DNA of 64,000 nucleotides, taken from assembly GCA_037974665.1 (NCBI GenBank), contig CM075780.1:55097594-55161593 (forward strand). Reading direction: 5' to 3'. Below, piece by piece: positions 1 to 11,565 of this stretch. Each line of letters opens with the position of its first letter. The stretch's first letter is position 1. The position numbers and the translations under genes are program-made. The DNA comes from Ehretia macrophylla. Its lineage: Eukaryota; Streptophyta; Magnoliopsida; Boraginales; Ehretiaceae. The notes beneath the pieces were generated by a model, which was given only the letters and a program-made list of their open reading frames with translations, was not told where the DNA came from and searched no databases.

Positions 1-1095
1 ATAACGATTAATAATATGAAAAACTTACACTTTCGTGAAGATAACGCCCGGCACTTCATCATAGGTAATGCCCGGTATTTCATCATGAGGCTAAAACAAA
101 TATGGAAAAAAGAAAACATTCAGAACAGTAGTGAGATCAGAAACGTTCCTATAGGTGTGAACTTAGATACTAACAGCAATATAGCTGTAAATGTCATTAA
201 ATAATTTATAAACAATTTTGTTGGCTTAGGAAAAAAAGAAGCATTCAATATACGGGGATATTATTCAGACGCTTTATTAAATCTCGAGGAAATTAAGACT
301 AAGATTTCTTAGAATGTAACGAAATTAAAATGATATGTATTCATACTCTCTGTATACTTGAAATTAATCTATACATGTCTGATCACATACACACATTCCA
401 TAACTCTTCCTCTGATTGCTGCTAAACCAATAGAAGCAAAAAATCCTACTGTTGAAAACCGCAACATTCAAGTCCTTACTCCCCAACCGCAAAAAAATAA
501 AAACAAAAATAAAAATAAAAATCACAACATTGAAAAATAAGAAAATTTTGACATAGTAGTTAGTGTTCTCTAATTTCTTCCTCTGTTCTTTCCAACAACT
601 CACACTCTTATCGCATTTAAATGACAAATACAATTTTTTTTGTACTATTGGGGTATTAAGAGGAAAAGAAGCAGAGAATTAACAGATTATGAAATATGTA
701 TAAAATGTCAAAATAAAAAAGTATATACAAATGGATTCTGCAGATATAACAATCATACATATTCTCTATATACATGTTAACCATCTACATATTCCATAAC
801 CCTTCTTTTCAACACCCTATTTTTCGAAGAAATGTTAGATATTACCCCATTTTTATCACTCACTTATCATCTCCTACGTGAATACTTTAGTTAGCAAACT
901 CAAAGAAGTTCGTGTAATAAAAAAGTTTGTGTGTATACATAGAATGTGATAAATGGCTCGTTTTTTAAACAGAAATGTGGTCAAGAACTTCAGAATACTG
1001 AAAGAAGTCAACAAAAACTATGTTAAGAAACAAGAAGAAGAAGAAGAATGTTGAATGAAAGCAAGAAGAGAAGAGAGAGTAGTGTGAAATTTTAC
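1..1095. other. AT-rich stretch without a recognisable gene
   Basis: Short frames only, with no domain I recognise. If the exon at 1096-1212 belongs to a working minus-strand gene, later exons should lie here or beyond the left edge, but I could not find a second zinc-binding Cys pair typical of yippee proteins in this stretch. Confidence 0.5.
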
Positions 1096-1212
1096 CGCAT
1101 AGGAGAAGTGGAAATCTTTTCTTGAGGCAATGTGGGTTTTGCAACGACGACAGACGTAGAAGTCAATGTTAGAAACACACCAGTCGAGTTCAATGAGAAA
1201 AGGCTTTCCCAT
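1096..1212 (-). CDS. Yippee-like protein, first coding exon (partial or relic)
   Basis: Reading from an ATG at 1212, 39 codons begin MGKPFLIEL and contain a C-x2-C pair followed by KTH (CRRCKTHIAS, residues 21-30). This resembles the N-terminal half of the zinc-binding yippee fold, which normally starts MGR-x-F-hydrophobic and has CKxCKTHLA. The exon ends at a GTAAAA donor (1095-1094 on the minus strand) at the place where SFHC...GKAYLF would normally continue. The expected Cys has become Ser or Phe in FHFSYA and the second CxxC exon was not found, so this may be the 5' exon of a gene running off the window or an exon relic. Yippee proteins are small conserved zinc proteins of poorly defined function. 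Confidence 0.4.
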
Positions 1213-2934
1213 TTTCGTGGAGCTTTTGCAACAACTTGATACAATCAGTACACTGCAAATGTGAAAGAGATGTGTAAAACAAGAGAAGAGGCAATCAGTA
1301 GAGTACAGGCCTAATAGGATTGCAACAAATCTTGTAAAGTAAGATCATACATGGCCTAACTGATTCTTGATAACAAGAGAGAGAATTTTCTTGCTTGCTT
1401 GTGAAACTAATAGCACATCACTACTCTTATAAGTAAAGGGGGAGGCTAAAATTCCACAGCAGTCATAACAATCACCGTGAAAATGAATTTTGACTATTGT
1501 ACGTTGTTCAAATACACTTACACCCTCGTGAGCAAAGAAAAAAAAAAATACTAATGAGTTTAATGAGAGTACTTACTTGATTAGCAAAAAGAGCAATACA
1601 AACCAGTCGTCATTTAATTTAACGTTATGATTCTTGTTTTAAATGCGAAAAATCTCAAAATTTATTCTTGTAATGATTAACAGCTATCCTGCAAGAAGGA
1701 AACTTTGCATTCCGTATAAATTAAATTAAGTGCCATGCCAAAAATGTTCTTAAGAATCCCAAAAATGGAAATGGAGAAATTGTTTTGTTTTGGCAGTAGA
1801 ACAGAAGCAACTTGGGCGTAATCTCAGAATAACAACTCTCTCATAACATTAGCGAAATTCAACAATCTTGAATTATACGCATCATTTTATTATAGCGGAT
1901 CTTGCTCATAACGTCAAATTCATTCTTATAATCTCGTGTACATATTAATATTATATGACCACTTAAGCAGTTCGAAATGAATTATTTATTGGACTTCTAA
2001 CACGCAAACCTATGGAGTCAAACTGATTATCAGATTGTCATTCACAAACTGAATTGAAGACAGAACCAAGAGTGCTTCTCAAAGAACGCTAATCGATCCC
2101 TTCAAAACATTCAAGCCTCAAAAACTGCATTTTTCTCTTTTCTCTAATTTTTTTTGTGTAGACATTTTTAACTCAATCAAGAAACACAACAAATACAGAG
2201 AATAAGAGAACACCGGACTATATCAATCTTACTCAAATTAAAAAGACCGATACATATTAGTACAGTATATTAAATCTTGGCCAAAACTACATGTACAAAT
2301 TTCCCTGCATGTGACTCGTCCATGCTTTACAAGAACTGCCTGTGACAACATGAAAGAAGGGGGACGGACTCATAGAAAAGACAATATTTATAATTTTTCT
2401 GTAGAAAATAAATCACTTTTATTTTTGTCTAAAAGTAATTACGCTAAAAATTGAATTAAACAATCAAATAACAACTTATTATTAAATTTCCAGATTTAAA
2501 CATCTTCAGACTTCATGATAAAAATAATAATAATAATCAGTTGGCAAAAGCGACACGTGTTACGAGAAGCCATCAATTACGGCTTTTAGTCCACTCAACA
2601 TCTCACCAAACCTTTTTATTTTTTGTCAGATCATCTCACCAAACCAAACCCATCATCAAAAACAGATGGCTTTAACAAACCACATAATTTAAAAATAAAA
2701 TATAAATACCAAACCAAGGTGCAAAACATAAACATCACAAGTATGAGAAATTTAAACTGAAATGAAACGATTGTATTCGACAGCAACATATTTGTAATAG
2801 ACAAAGCAGGACCAAGATGATCCCATTTCTTAACAAACAAAAACAGAAAATTCACGAAAAAAAAAGAAAAAAAAAATCGAAAAAGCCCCTAATTTTCACC
2901 TAACCCTAGAACACATTTGAACACCAAATTGCTC
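1213..2934. other. Intergenic, no gene seen
   Basis: AT-rich sequence with no convincing coding frame. The last few hundred bases before 2935 are probably the H2B 3'UTR and downstream region (minus strand). Short A-rich tracts at about 2855-2880 are the only notable composition feature. Confidence 0.5.
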
Positions 2935-3378
2935 TCAAGAACTTGTGAATTTTGTAACGGCCTTGGTCCCTTCAGACACAGCATGCTTTGCCAACTCACC
3001 AGGCAACACCAACCTCACAGCAGTCTGGATCTCCCTGGAAGTAATAGTGGGCTTCTTGTTGTAACGGGCCAGCCTGGAAGCTTCTTGGGCCAACTTCTCA
3101 AAAATGTCATTAATGAAGCTGTTCATGATACCCATGGCCTTGCTTGAGATCCCAATATCTGGGTGGACCTGTTTCAACACCTTGAAGATGTAGATCTTGT
3201 ATGTCTCCACGCTCTTCTTCGCCTTCTTCTTCCTCTTTTCGCCGCCGGCACCGGCTTCCTTCGGGAGTTTCTTGCCGGCCTTTGGCTTCTTCTCAGCCGG
3301 GGCTTTCTCAGCCACGGTGGTTTTCTTCTCCTCCGCTGGCTTCTTCTCGGCGGGCTTCTTCTCTGCCTTTGGTGCCAT
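2935..3378 (-). CDS. Histone H2B
   Basis: An intronless 147-residue frame encodes core histone H2B, which pairs with H2A in the nucleosome octamer. The N-terminal tail (residues 1-57) is very Lys/Ala/Pro rich with repeated EKKPA units, as in plant H2B. The histone fold begins near [20 protein letters not shown] and runs to the conserved C-terminal helix ending AVTKFTSS, which includes the lysine that is mono-ubiquitinated in plant H2B. Length and lack of introns are normal for plant replication-dependent H2B. The upstream promoter (3494-3558) has a TATA box, a CCAAT box and a histone type I element, pointing to S-phase expression. The gene looks intact; a specific H2B number cannot be assigned. 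Confidence 0.97.
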   Translation of the reverse strand: MAPKAEKKPAEKKPAEEKKTTVAEKAPAEKKPKAGKKLPKEAGAGGEKRKKKAKKSVETYKIYIFKVLKQVHPDIGISSKAMGIMNSFINDIFEKLAQEASRLARYNKKPTITSREIQTAVRLVLPGELAKHAVSEGTKAVTKFTSS

Positions 3379-3493
3379 TGAAGAACAAAGTTAGGGTTTG
3401 GGTTTAAACTGAAAGGAAATGGGAGATCTGAAGGAGTTTGATTTGGGTTTGGGTTTGTGTTTGTGTGATGATAAGAGATGGGGTTAGGTTAAG

Positions 3494-3502
3494 TTTATAT
3501 AG
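3494..3502 (-). promoter_or_regulatory. TATA box of the H2B gene
   Basis: On the minus strand the sequence reads CTATATAAA about 115 bp upstream of the ATG, giving a transcript leader of roughly 85-90 nt. Confidence 0.8.
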
Positions 3503-3521
3503 AGGGGGTTGGTTGGCTCTT

Positions 3522-3526
3522 ATTGG
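3522..3526 (-). promoter_or_regulatory. CCAAT box of the H2B gene
   Basis: The minus strand reads GACCAATAAG about 25 bp upstream of the TATA box, a spacing usual for plant histone promoters. Confidence 0.65.
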
Positions 3527-3540
3527 TCAATGCAGAGTCA

Positions 3541-3558
3541 CGCGGATTGATGACGTGG
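3541..3558 (-). promoter_or_regulatory. Histone type I element (hexamer plus octamer)
   Basis: The minus strand reads CCACGTCATCAATCCGCG. The plant histone type I element is CCACGTCANCGATCCGCG, so this matches except for one base in the octamer (A for G). The element combines the ACGT hexamer bound by bZIP factors with the reversed octamer associated with S-phase and meristem expression. It sits immediately upstream of the CCAAT box. Confidence 0.85.
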
Positions 3559-3797
3559 AAAGGGTTTGAGGCGGTAGATAAAAGGCTTGGAGTTTAGAAA
3601 GGAGTGGACGGTTGAGATTAGATTTTGTGTGCGGATAAAAAGGGGGTGTGGGAAAAGGGAAAGTGAGGAGGGTTTGGAATTTTGAATTTTTGCGCCTTGA
3701 TTTTGGCGGAATTTGTGAACCGGTCAAAAGTTGAAACCAAAATATAATTTTTTTATTAAAATAAGAATTTAAAAAATGTTGTAAAATAATCCTCAAA

Positions 3798-4313
3798 TAC
3801 AGTACAAGCTTATTAAATTAAAACTCAATAAATTAATAATATCTTTTAAATAATAAACATATTCGGTCCCGACTTGAGACTAGTGTAAAAAATTAATAAT
3901 TTTGATAAAATTATAAAATAATACATTTAAAATATTTATTTTATATTTTATCGATCCATATATTTCACAAATTAATAATTAACTAAAAATTACATAATAA
4001 ATTGACTACGAGATTAGAGAAACTTGTTCTAATCCTAATCATGATACGAAATTAGAGAAATTTATTCTAATCATATTATATTCATCTTCCATTCTTATTA
4101 AACTATTCTACTTGTTTTTTCAAATTGACCAGAAAAGACATGAGACTTTTCAAAAAAGATACCAAATAAATATAATATATTTACTATTAAGCCAAAAAAA
4201 TTAAAAATATCTCGATAAGTTAATAAATATTAATTTATCGATGAATTAATATCTCTCTAAATTAATAGAATTTAGTGGTCCTAACGTTATTAATTTAAAG
4301 AGGTTATACTGTA
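3798..4313. mobile_element. Inverted-repeat element, TACAGTA family, copy A
   Basis: The segment starts TACAGTACAAGCTTATTAA and ends TTAAAGAGGTTATACTGTA, imperfect inverted repeats. Its interior is extremely AT-rich and non-coding. A related element in opposite orientation lies at 60,053-60,698 and shares the internal motif GGTCCCGACTTGAGACTAGT (here near 3865). No clean target duplication was seen, so the superfamily is unassigned. Confidence 0.6.
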
Positions 4314-4339
4314 CAATAAAGAAATAATATAAGAACTAC

Positions 4340-5310
4340 AATTGCTAGAAGGAAGAATAAAAGTTTATTGAGATATTTTTTGTGCACATTTTCTTTTCCT
4401 AATATCTCTATTTATAACTAAAACAATACAATGATATTTCCACTTATAATCATGATTATAACCCATCAATTAACTTTCCTAAAGTAAGTTTTACTTTCTT
4501 GTCACATGGGCATCGCATTGAATATCCACATTTCATAACATTCCCCCTTGGATATTCATTTTTTTAAAAATATGACTTATTAAAACCTTGTCAAGAAAAA
4601 TCCGATGAGATGAAAACTTGACGAAAGAAAAAATAGTATAATATTCTTTGTATATGCTTCTTGTACTGTTTCATTAAAACTTTGCCAGGAAAACCCAGTA
4701 GGACAAAACCTGTACGAAGAAAAAAAAGTATAGTTCGTATAAGGCTCCCCCTCATGTGTACATATCAATAATGATTAAAAGTTAACACATGTAAATCTTG
4801 GTAGCTAGCTCATCATTGACAATGCTTTTGTGGATCATGTAACGTTTTTCTTGACTTTGAATTTGATGAGTATTTATGTCACGTCCCTTTAAAGTTTAAT
4901 GCTCAAATAGAGTTTCAGTATGACATACTTGTATTTGTTCTACCTCGTTAAAACCTTACCAGGAAAAAACCTTGGCGAAGAAAAAAGAGTACAAAGCACA
5001 AATATATTCTCCCCTTCATTTCGATCTTGTCATAGTAATAGATCTTTTGAGCGTTGAATTTCACATTTCTAACCATGTAATCACATTTGATCTGAGTAAT
5101 GCATGTCATATTATCTATCTTCATATAATGTGGTTGGACCGTCTTCATTGGAGAATAACCCATAAGATTGTTGAACATGTTAGATGACGGATCTCAACTA
5201 TACACATTCTCGACACAATTGAAGACATACCTTGTATGTTACCTTGTCTTTCCGGAGTCAAATAGATAGCTAATATCTGCTTAATCAACTAATGTTGATT
5301 TTGATATTTT
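4340..5310 (-). mobile_element. Decayed Ty1/copia retrotransposon, RNase H and 3' end/LTR
   Basis: On the minus strand, 5300-5215 translates to a broken D-ADISYLFDSGKTR-like stretch, and 5125-4990 contains KIDNMTCITQIKCDY. Both match the position of the copia RNase H 'GYADAGYLSDP' and 'YEDNAACIAQIK' regions, with stops and frame changes. Downstream (lower coordinates) are three degenerate copies of a CCTTGCCAGGAAAACCCAGT-like motif (near 4580, 4676 and 4950), typical of the 3' end of certain plant copia elements, and a CCCCCTTGGATATTC stretch at 4543. It is non-functional. It is probably part of the same minus-strand element as the integrase fragment at 8225-8822. Confidence 0.65.
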
Positions 5311-6462
5311 GTGAGTAAAATGAACTCATATATGATATTTTATAGAGAATTTGTGTTTAATTTCATTCTAATGCCTACAAATCAAAGTTGTAATTTAAAT
5401 AAACCAATAAAGAAAATATATGGCATTGTATCATTAGCAATATACGTTAGTGCACCATCATTTTCTATGTAAAGAATAAATTCTACAATATATAATTTAT
5501 GCCACATGATATATAAAAGATACATCAAATTCATTCATAATGTTTTCATTGATACAAAGATCTTTGTAATCAAATACATTTATCGATATTTTTATTCATA
5601 TGCTTCAAGCATATATAGTTATTTCAGGACCTTAATATAAATATTATTATCACGTTAATATATGTTTAAGGCATATTGAGTCTTTCTAAGACTTTGATAT
5701 AAATATCATTATCACATGAATATATGCTTCAAGCATATAGAATCTTCCAAAACTTCAATATTTATCATGTGATTTATATGGGTAAGCTTTCATCCAATAA
5801 TTTACTATCTTAAAAGTTGAATTTATTTTTGTAATGAAACGTGTTCAGTCACTTCAGTGTTTTGCGCATTCATTTTAGTATCAATGTGTTGTGTTTGAAT
5901 ATGGTTTAGTTTAAATGGATATTGGATACAAATAGGTATCGTTGTGGTCGTTCATATATCTTCAGGTTTATGTCACCATGGTTTTTGTTGCACTATATGT
6001 TATTTTTTTAGCAAAACTAATTATTGAATACCTGGGTATTACTGAGTACAAATTTGAAGCTCATAGATTTGAGATTTTGAAAGAAGATCAATTGTTTTTT
6101 ATGATTTTCCATACTGTATTTAGTGAAAACTGGCTCAGTATTTCGAAATTTGTTTGTGTCCTATTTTCCTATTTTCGGATGTTATCTACCCAAATGTGGT
6201 TTATGTGATTTTTTCTCTTTTATTTATAAGTAAAGATTTTAGCACAAAGATAGTGAGAAAAGATACAATTTTATTATCAAAATTATAATTTTATATCTTC
6301 AACTTGCTTGGAATAAAGCATCCGGAATAATGTAGATAATTATTACTATTATTGTAGTAACATGTCAAAAGACACTTTTCACCACATCATAAGTTATGGT
6401 TAATAACTGATGCTTATCTCTTATTTCTACTACTCTAGACTAGATTTATATGGATTAAAGGA
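5311..6462. other. AT-rich sequence between copia remnant and RPA1-like relic
   Basis: No intact frame. Repeated ATGCTTCAAGCATAT palindromic motifs occur near 5599, 5724 and related sites, suggesting degenerate repeat units. An 88-codon frame at 5942-6208 matches nothing I recognise. Confidence 0.45.
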
Positions 6463-6479
6463 AGATTGATGATGATGGT

Positions 6480-7727
6480 TAAGGAACAACAATTTCACTA
6501 TCTTTCATGTGAAAATTGTGGTAAAGGAACAATAGCATAATACAAACAAGCTTTTCGATGCATGCATTGTACAAAAGATACAATTGTTATCCCAAGGTAA
6601 AAATACATATTAATTTCATACTAAAGTTTTCTTATTTTTACATAAAATATATTATTTATTTCTTCTTCTTCATGTTTAAGTTTTAATACCTCTCTCAATG
6701 ACATTGATATCTTCTTTAGATTCAAAATTCAAGTCAACATCATTGACGACACCGAATCTATCACTGTTGCAGTCTTTGGGAGAAATGGAAGAAAAATTTT
6801 CTCACTTGAACTCGATGAGATATTATCAAGACAACAAGTTGTGAGTAATAATTTGAGCCTTTTATGAAATTTGTGACCTGTGTTTATAAGATAATCAATA
6901 GTAAAATATTATTGATTTGCATACTTAGTATGAAAAAAGTCATTTTTTTAGCAAACGAACATATATTTATAGGGTAATTAATAGTAAAAGATTATTGATT
7001 TGCCTTCCTTGATATCATTTTTTAGAGAGCTTAAATATGGATTTGTGTAGGATTGATAATGAAGGGTTGATAAACTTACATGTCATTTTTATTTGCTATA
7101 TTGGAGTTTATATATACTTCTTTATGTATTCTTTATTTGGTGTGTTCAGTAGCTGCATTTGATCTACAAAAAAAAAAAAAAAAGATCATTTTTTTGTGTT
7201 GATTCGTAATGTCCTATTATTAGATTACTTTTGACAATTCAATTTTGTGTCTGTTAATTTTGGTATGCTTCTCATTGATTGTTTGTATGCAAATGTAGCA
7301 CGGATTGAATTGCAGGTACTAGAGTATAAATGTGATTGTCTACTAAATAAGTGCTTCAATTCAAGGTGAAACATTGCAAATCGATGAAGTCAACAAAAAG
7401 CTTTGGAACAAGACATTTTTCATCCAACTACGATCATACACCTTTGAAGCATATAGGGAATCACAACCAAAATACAACATTGCTTGGTTGTATGATGATG
7501 AAAAAGTGTGTCAAAAAAGAAGCAATCAAGTAGAATCTTCAATCACAAATTTTTCAAGTTCTTTGAAGTTTGTTGACGATTCTTCCTCATTTGAAGATCC
7601 CAATGTTCATGAAGATATTTCAAGCACTAATGTTTCAAGGTCTTTGAAGTTTGTTGACGATCCTTCGTCATTTGAACATCCCAATGTTCATGAAGAAGCT
7701 ACTGCAAAAAAGCAAAACCTTCAGTAG
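6480..7727 (+). pseudogene. Replication protein A1-like (RPA70) OB-fold gene fragment
   Basis: Three exon-like blocks resemble the C-terminal zinc ribbon and OB-fold of plant RPA1-like proteins. Block 1 (to 6596) has CENCGKG...FRCMHC, a Cys4 zinc-ribbon arrangement, but an in-frame TAA at 6538-6540. A GT donor at 6597 and an AG acceptor before 6720 join in phase to block 2 (6720-6840), RFKIQVNIIDDTESITVAVF, typical of this OB-fold. Block 3 starts at 7316 after a TTGCAG acceptor, but the reading frame changes near 7365 before KKLWNKTFFIQL and YNIAWLYDD. The tail carries a two-fold 35-codon repeat containing SLKFVDD and DPNVHE-like motifs. The stop and frame change indicate a pseudogene or an exon-shuffled fragment; 5' exons are not recognised. 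Such genes bind single-stranded DNA and have multiplied in plants, sometimes on Helitrons. Confidence 0.5.
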
Positions 7728-8155
7728 GAAAAAAAAATCTTTCATCTTCTTGTACAAACACCTTAAAATCCTTAAATAGGATTCAATTGTATAGTTTTGC
7801 AAATGGCCACTTTTTTGTAAAGGTAGATTTCAAATGGCCATTTTTTTTGTATAACTTCTTGCTAACTCTCACTCTCCAAAGTTCTTACATACGATCTACT
7901 TGGACACTGTTTTGCGAATGGCCACTTTCTGTAAGGATGAATTCCATACTCGCTCTCTTGTAAGGATATATTTGTTAACTAATGTTAGTCATCACTTATT
8001 TGTGAACTTATCTCCTTTAATTCTTGAATTGCATTTAGTTCTACAAATATTACCTAATTCATACTGTACGCATTATGTCATTGTAGTCAAACATCTTCTT
8101 CCTTAATTGTGAAGTTTCTTGCAATTGCATTAAATTTTTAATATTTGTGTAACTC

Positions 8156-8191
<36 letters not shown>

Positions 8192-8224
8192 TTAATAATT
8201 TAATTGGGTTTAGCCCGTACATTT
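7728..8224. other. Non-coding AT-rich stretch with an (AT)n microsatellite
   Basis: Contains repeated 'AATGGCCACTTT' motifs near 7802, 7832 and 7918, and an uninterrupted AT dinucleotide run at about 8160-8188. No gene was recognised. Confidence 0.5.
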
Positions 8225-8822
8225 GCACAGGTAGCCAAAACTAGTCATATAATATAAGATGTCCCCAAACAGAACTGGACAACTTAGTTCTCAATAATAT
8301 TGGTCTAGCAATTAACTGCAAGTATTTAATGAAGGATTACGCTAAACCATTTTGTGTATACGTGTAAGTCACATAATGTTCAACACTAATCTCAATTGAC
8401 ATACAATAATCATTAAATAATTGAGATGTAAATACTCCTTCATAATAAGATGAATTCTCTTGATTGTATAATCCGGGAATATCACCTATAATCTGATTAT
8501 GTATGCAAAAACTCTTTCAAATGCCACATATCAGGTGACAGTAAACAAACATGTGACCATTATATTGATGTATCTATTAATGCCATAAAATATCAAAATG
8601 GTCCACATGATGGAAGAATAGGTTCACATATATCCCCTTGAATCATTTCCAAAAATGCAAGATTTTCGATATAGTTTTAGTAGGGGATGATCTTGTAATC
8701 GATTTTCGTTGGGCACATGCAGTACATGAAAATTCTTTTGACAATAGAATCCTTTGATTCTTTAATGAGTGCCATTTTTTTTTATCATCACTACGCTTGG
8801 ATGTCTAAAGCGATCATGCCTA
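8225..8822 (-). mobile_element. Decayed Ty1/copia gag-pre-integrase and integrase fragment
   Basis: Read on the minus strand from 8822, the translation gives HDRF-RHP (the copia WHDRLGHP gag-pre-integrase motif), then a stretch matching the integrase N-terminal part, then FTSQLFNDYCMSIEISVEH, TQNGLA and LIARPILLRTKL, which are integrase core landmarks. Several stop codons and frame changes break it. Its orientation and domain order fit the RNase H/LTR remnant at 4340-5310 if the intervening 2.9 kb, including the RPA1-like fragment, was inserted or replaced the reverse transcriptase part. Confidence 0.7.
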
Positions 8823-8824
8823 AT

Positions 8825-10535
8825 ATGGACACAAAATAGTGGAATTATACAATTACCAAAATGCCCCTAGGGACAAAAGGAACATTCCCCACCTAGACAC
8901 TTGTCACAAAAATAGAGCACAAGGACAAATAAGGACCACCAAAAAAGATTCTCAAGCATTACTCTAAATAGCACAGGGAAAATGACTGAAATATAACTAA
9001 TTCATTTTATTGCTAAATTTGTCATTACTCGTTGGGTTTACATTTGAGCCAACTTACTAATTTTTTCGCTCGAGAAGGAGCGTGAGAGATAATCTCCGTC
9101 ATCCATTTTCATTGCTTGTGCAGGATCTCAACTCGGACAAAAGCGAATAGGTCCTCAGCTCGGCTTGGACGCGGCAAACTGCATTTCCAACAATTGGCAT
9201 CATCTGTGGGAAGACACATCATAGCCCACTGAGATTCATCATGGTTAGTACTAGAAGCCAAAATGTTGCTGGAGGAGATTCACAGCTACCGGGGGCAACA
9301 AAGTTAAATGCCCGACCACCAAATCCAATAGTTCCACCCTCAACCATGGCAAACAATGCTACACAAGCTCATTTACCATCAAGCAAGACTCCACAACCAA
9401 TACTTGAAACAGAAATCCCTAACCAGCCACAAACGACCCAAAGAATACCTCTCCAAATAGTCCCTCCGGATGATATGAACACGATGTACCTCATGATAAT
9501 GGAAATAAGGGAAGCAATGGCCCGGTTAGCTAATAACCAACCCACGCAAATGAACCAAACACTACCCCAAACCAGCCCTTATGTTCATCAAAACACTGTA
9601 CCCATAAACCAAAACCCGACAACGCAACACAATGGTTGACCCTTGGTGGCCTAAGAGAGAACCGAACATGTGAGGTTTTAGAATCACTTGGAAGATGATA
9701 GGGGATCCTCAAGACCGGTCAACCGTCCTGAGGTAGCTAGAGGAAAGAGGCCAGCCAACATAACCTTTGAGCCAACTAGGACCGTGGGAAATGTCTCTCG
9801 AGCTATTGTGAGGTTGGATGCAAGCCCACTTGCACCAAAGATCCGAGGAGAGTTGTTCCCTGATAGGACCAAACTATCCAATATTGCATTATATGATGGG
9901 AAAGGTGATCCTGAGGATTTCTTGATGACTTTTAGTCGGAATATGATCCTGTTTGACTTTTAGGATGTAGTAAAATGCAAAGCGTTCCCGAAATATCTGA
10001 CTGGGGCTTCGGGCTAATGGTACGGAGAATTGGAGGATGGGTCCATATAGACTTTTCGGCAACTAGCCGAGGCTTTCGTTGACAGATTCACCAACAATTC
10101 TGTTCTCGATTAAGCAACAAAATGAGGAGACTTTGAGGTCATACACTCAATGTTTCAATAAGGAAACACTCAAGATCCCCAATCTAGAGACTTCCATAGC
10201 CCTGGCAGCTTATACCAGGGGCTTGAGGTCCCGATCGTTTCAAGCCTCATTGGTAATCACAAAACCACTGTCTTTAGAGGAATTGATGAGATGGGCCGAA
10301 GGCTATATTCATGCTGAATAAATTTTCAAGGCCCAAAAAGAATAAGACAAAGCCAAAGGCATGGGAAAAAAAGAGGAAGTGAACAAAGGGAAACCAAAAG
10401 ATGCTGGTAGGAGTTGGAGTGAATCAAGAGGGAGACCGAAGCTAGGCCGAGCATACCAGCCTTGGTACGCCGAGTACGCTCCTTTAAACATGCCAAAATG
10501 AGAGATTTTGATGGAAATCAAGAATCACTACTGAT
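8825..10535 (+). mobile_element. Truncated Ty3/gypsy Tat-type element: LTR end, primer site and broken gag
   Basis: An LTR-like tail ends at CCAACA (about 9192), followed by a degenerate primer-binding site (TGGCATCATCTGTGGG at 9195) and a gag start at 9241 (MVSTRSQN), the same order as in the large element at 21,234. The gag frame runs 132 codons, then continues in pieces (9688-9963 and 10,079-10,321) with LSNIALYDGKGDPEDFL and SYTQCFNKETLKIPNLE, both homologous to the 21.8-kb gag (MPNLAVYNGDGDPASHLL, AYTARFNEESLRIPNLE). Stops and frameshifts are frequent. Homology ends near 10,535 with no pol or 3' LTR, so this is a 5'-truncated copy of a diverged relative. The 5' LTR boundary is approximate. 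Confidence 0.75.
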
Positions 10536-11565
10536 TTTGTTCTTTTTTTCTTTGCATGACAATGTTACATATTATAATATGCATGGAACTTCTAGTTAGA
10601 GTTTACATGTTCTAGCTTCTCAAGGAACAACACATTTTTCATTTAATTGGATGCAACTTAGTGATATGATAGGTCTTTCCCCCCCCTTTTTTTGGAGAAA
10701 GGAATAGTGTGTTAGAATAGCAAATGAAGAATAAGTAACAAAGACATCACAACCTATAAGGTAAGGTTACAAGAACCCTAAAGCACAATTTTTTTTATTT
10801 TTTATTTTTTCATGTCCATTAGTTGGAGAAGCATATTAATTTAAGTTCATAGAAGAAGTTATTATCAATATAATATCATCTCGCTACATCATGTTTCAAG
10901 TTTGATTAAATTATATGCAAGCTACTTAGCTGCGTATTTCGAACACAATTCCTCATCCACAAATTGATTTATAATTCTTCTATTTCTCCGTCAAACTTTT
11001 CAAATCTTTTTTTTTTGGCATAAATAGTTATGAAGCATTTTTTTTTAAGAAATAATATCCGATGATAAGCATCCTTTAAGAAAAGAATAAATTTATTTTA
11101 GAGCCATTAAATTGTTCATTGGATCACAATTTAGTTGACAAGAAAGGAAATTTGTACAAGGATCCTTGTGACTGGTAATCTGCTTCCATACAACATGACT
11201 CTGAAATAAATTGTTTTAAACTATTTGGAATGTCTAGGAATGTTACAAAGAATTCCCTTATCTTTATAGATTGATTCACGTAGATTTATGATATCTGGCA
11301 TTTCAATAACAGTCAAATATAACAAAAGTAAACATAAAAGATTCTCCGAAATTTCACTCTATATTGTTATGAACTTACGTTTGATAAAGTAACTATAAAG
11401 TCCAATAAGTAGTGAAAATTTCTTACTTTACCAACAATTTTAAATGTTGTTTTATTACTTTCTAGGTAGGATTTTTTTTTTTGCTTCTAATTGTTTTCTT
11501 CCCTTTGTAACTTAATTTACCATCAAACATGTTTTCATTATTGTGTAGGTTCTCTTTCCTAATAA
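10536..11565. other. Non-coding stretch without recognised features
   Basis: AT-rich, many homopolymer tracts, no coding frame or inverted repeat that I could identify with confidence. Confidence 0.5.
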
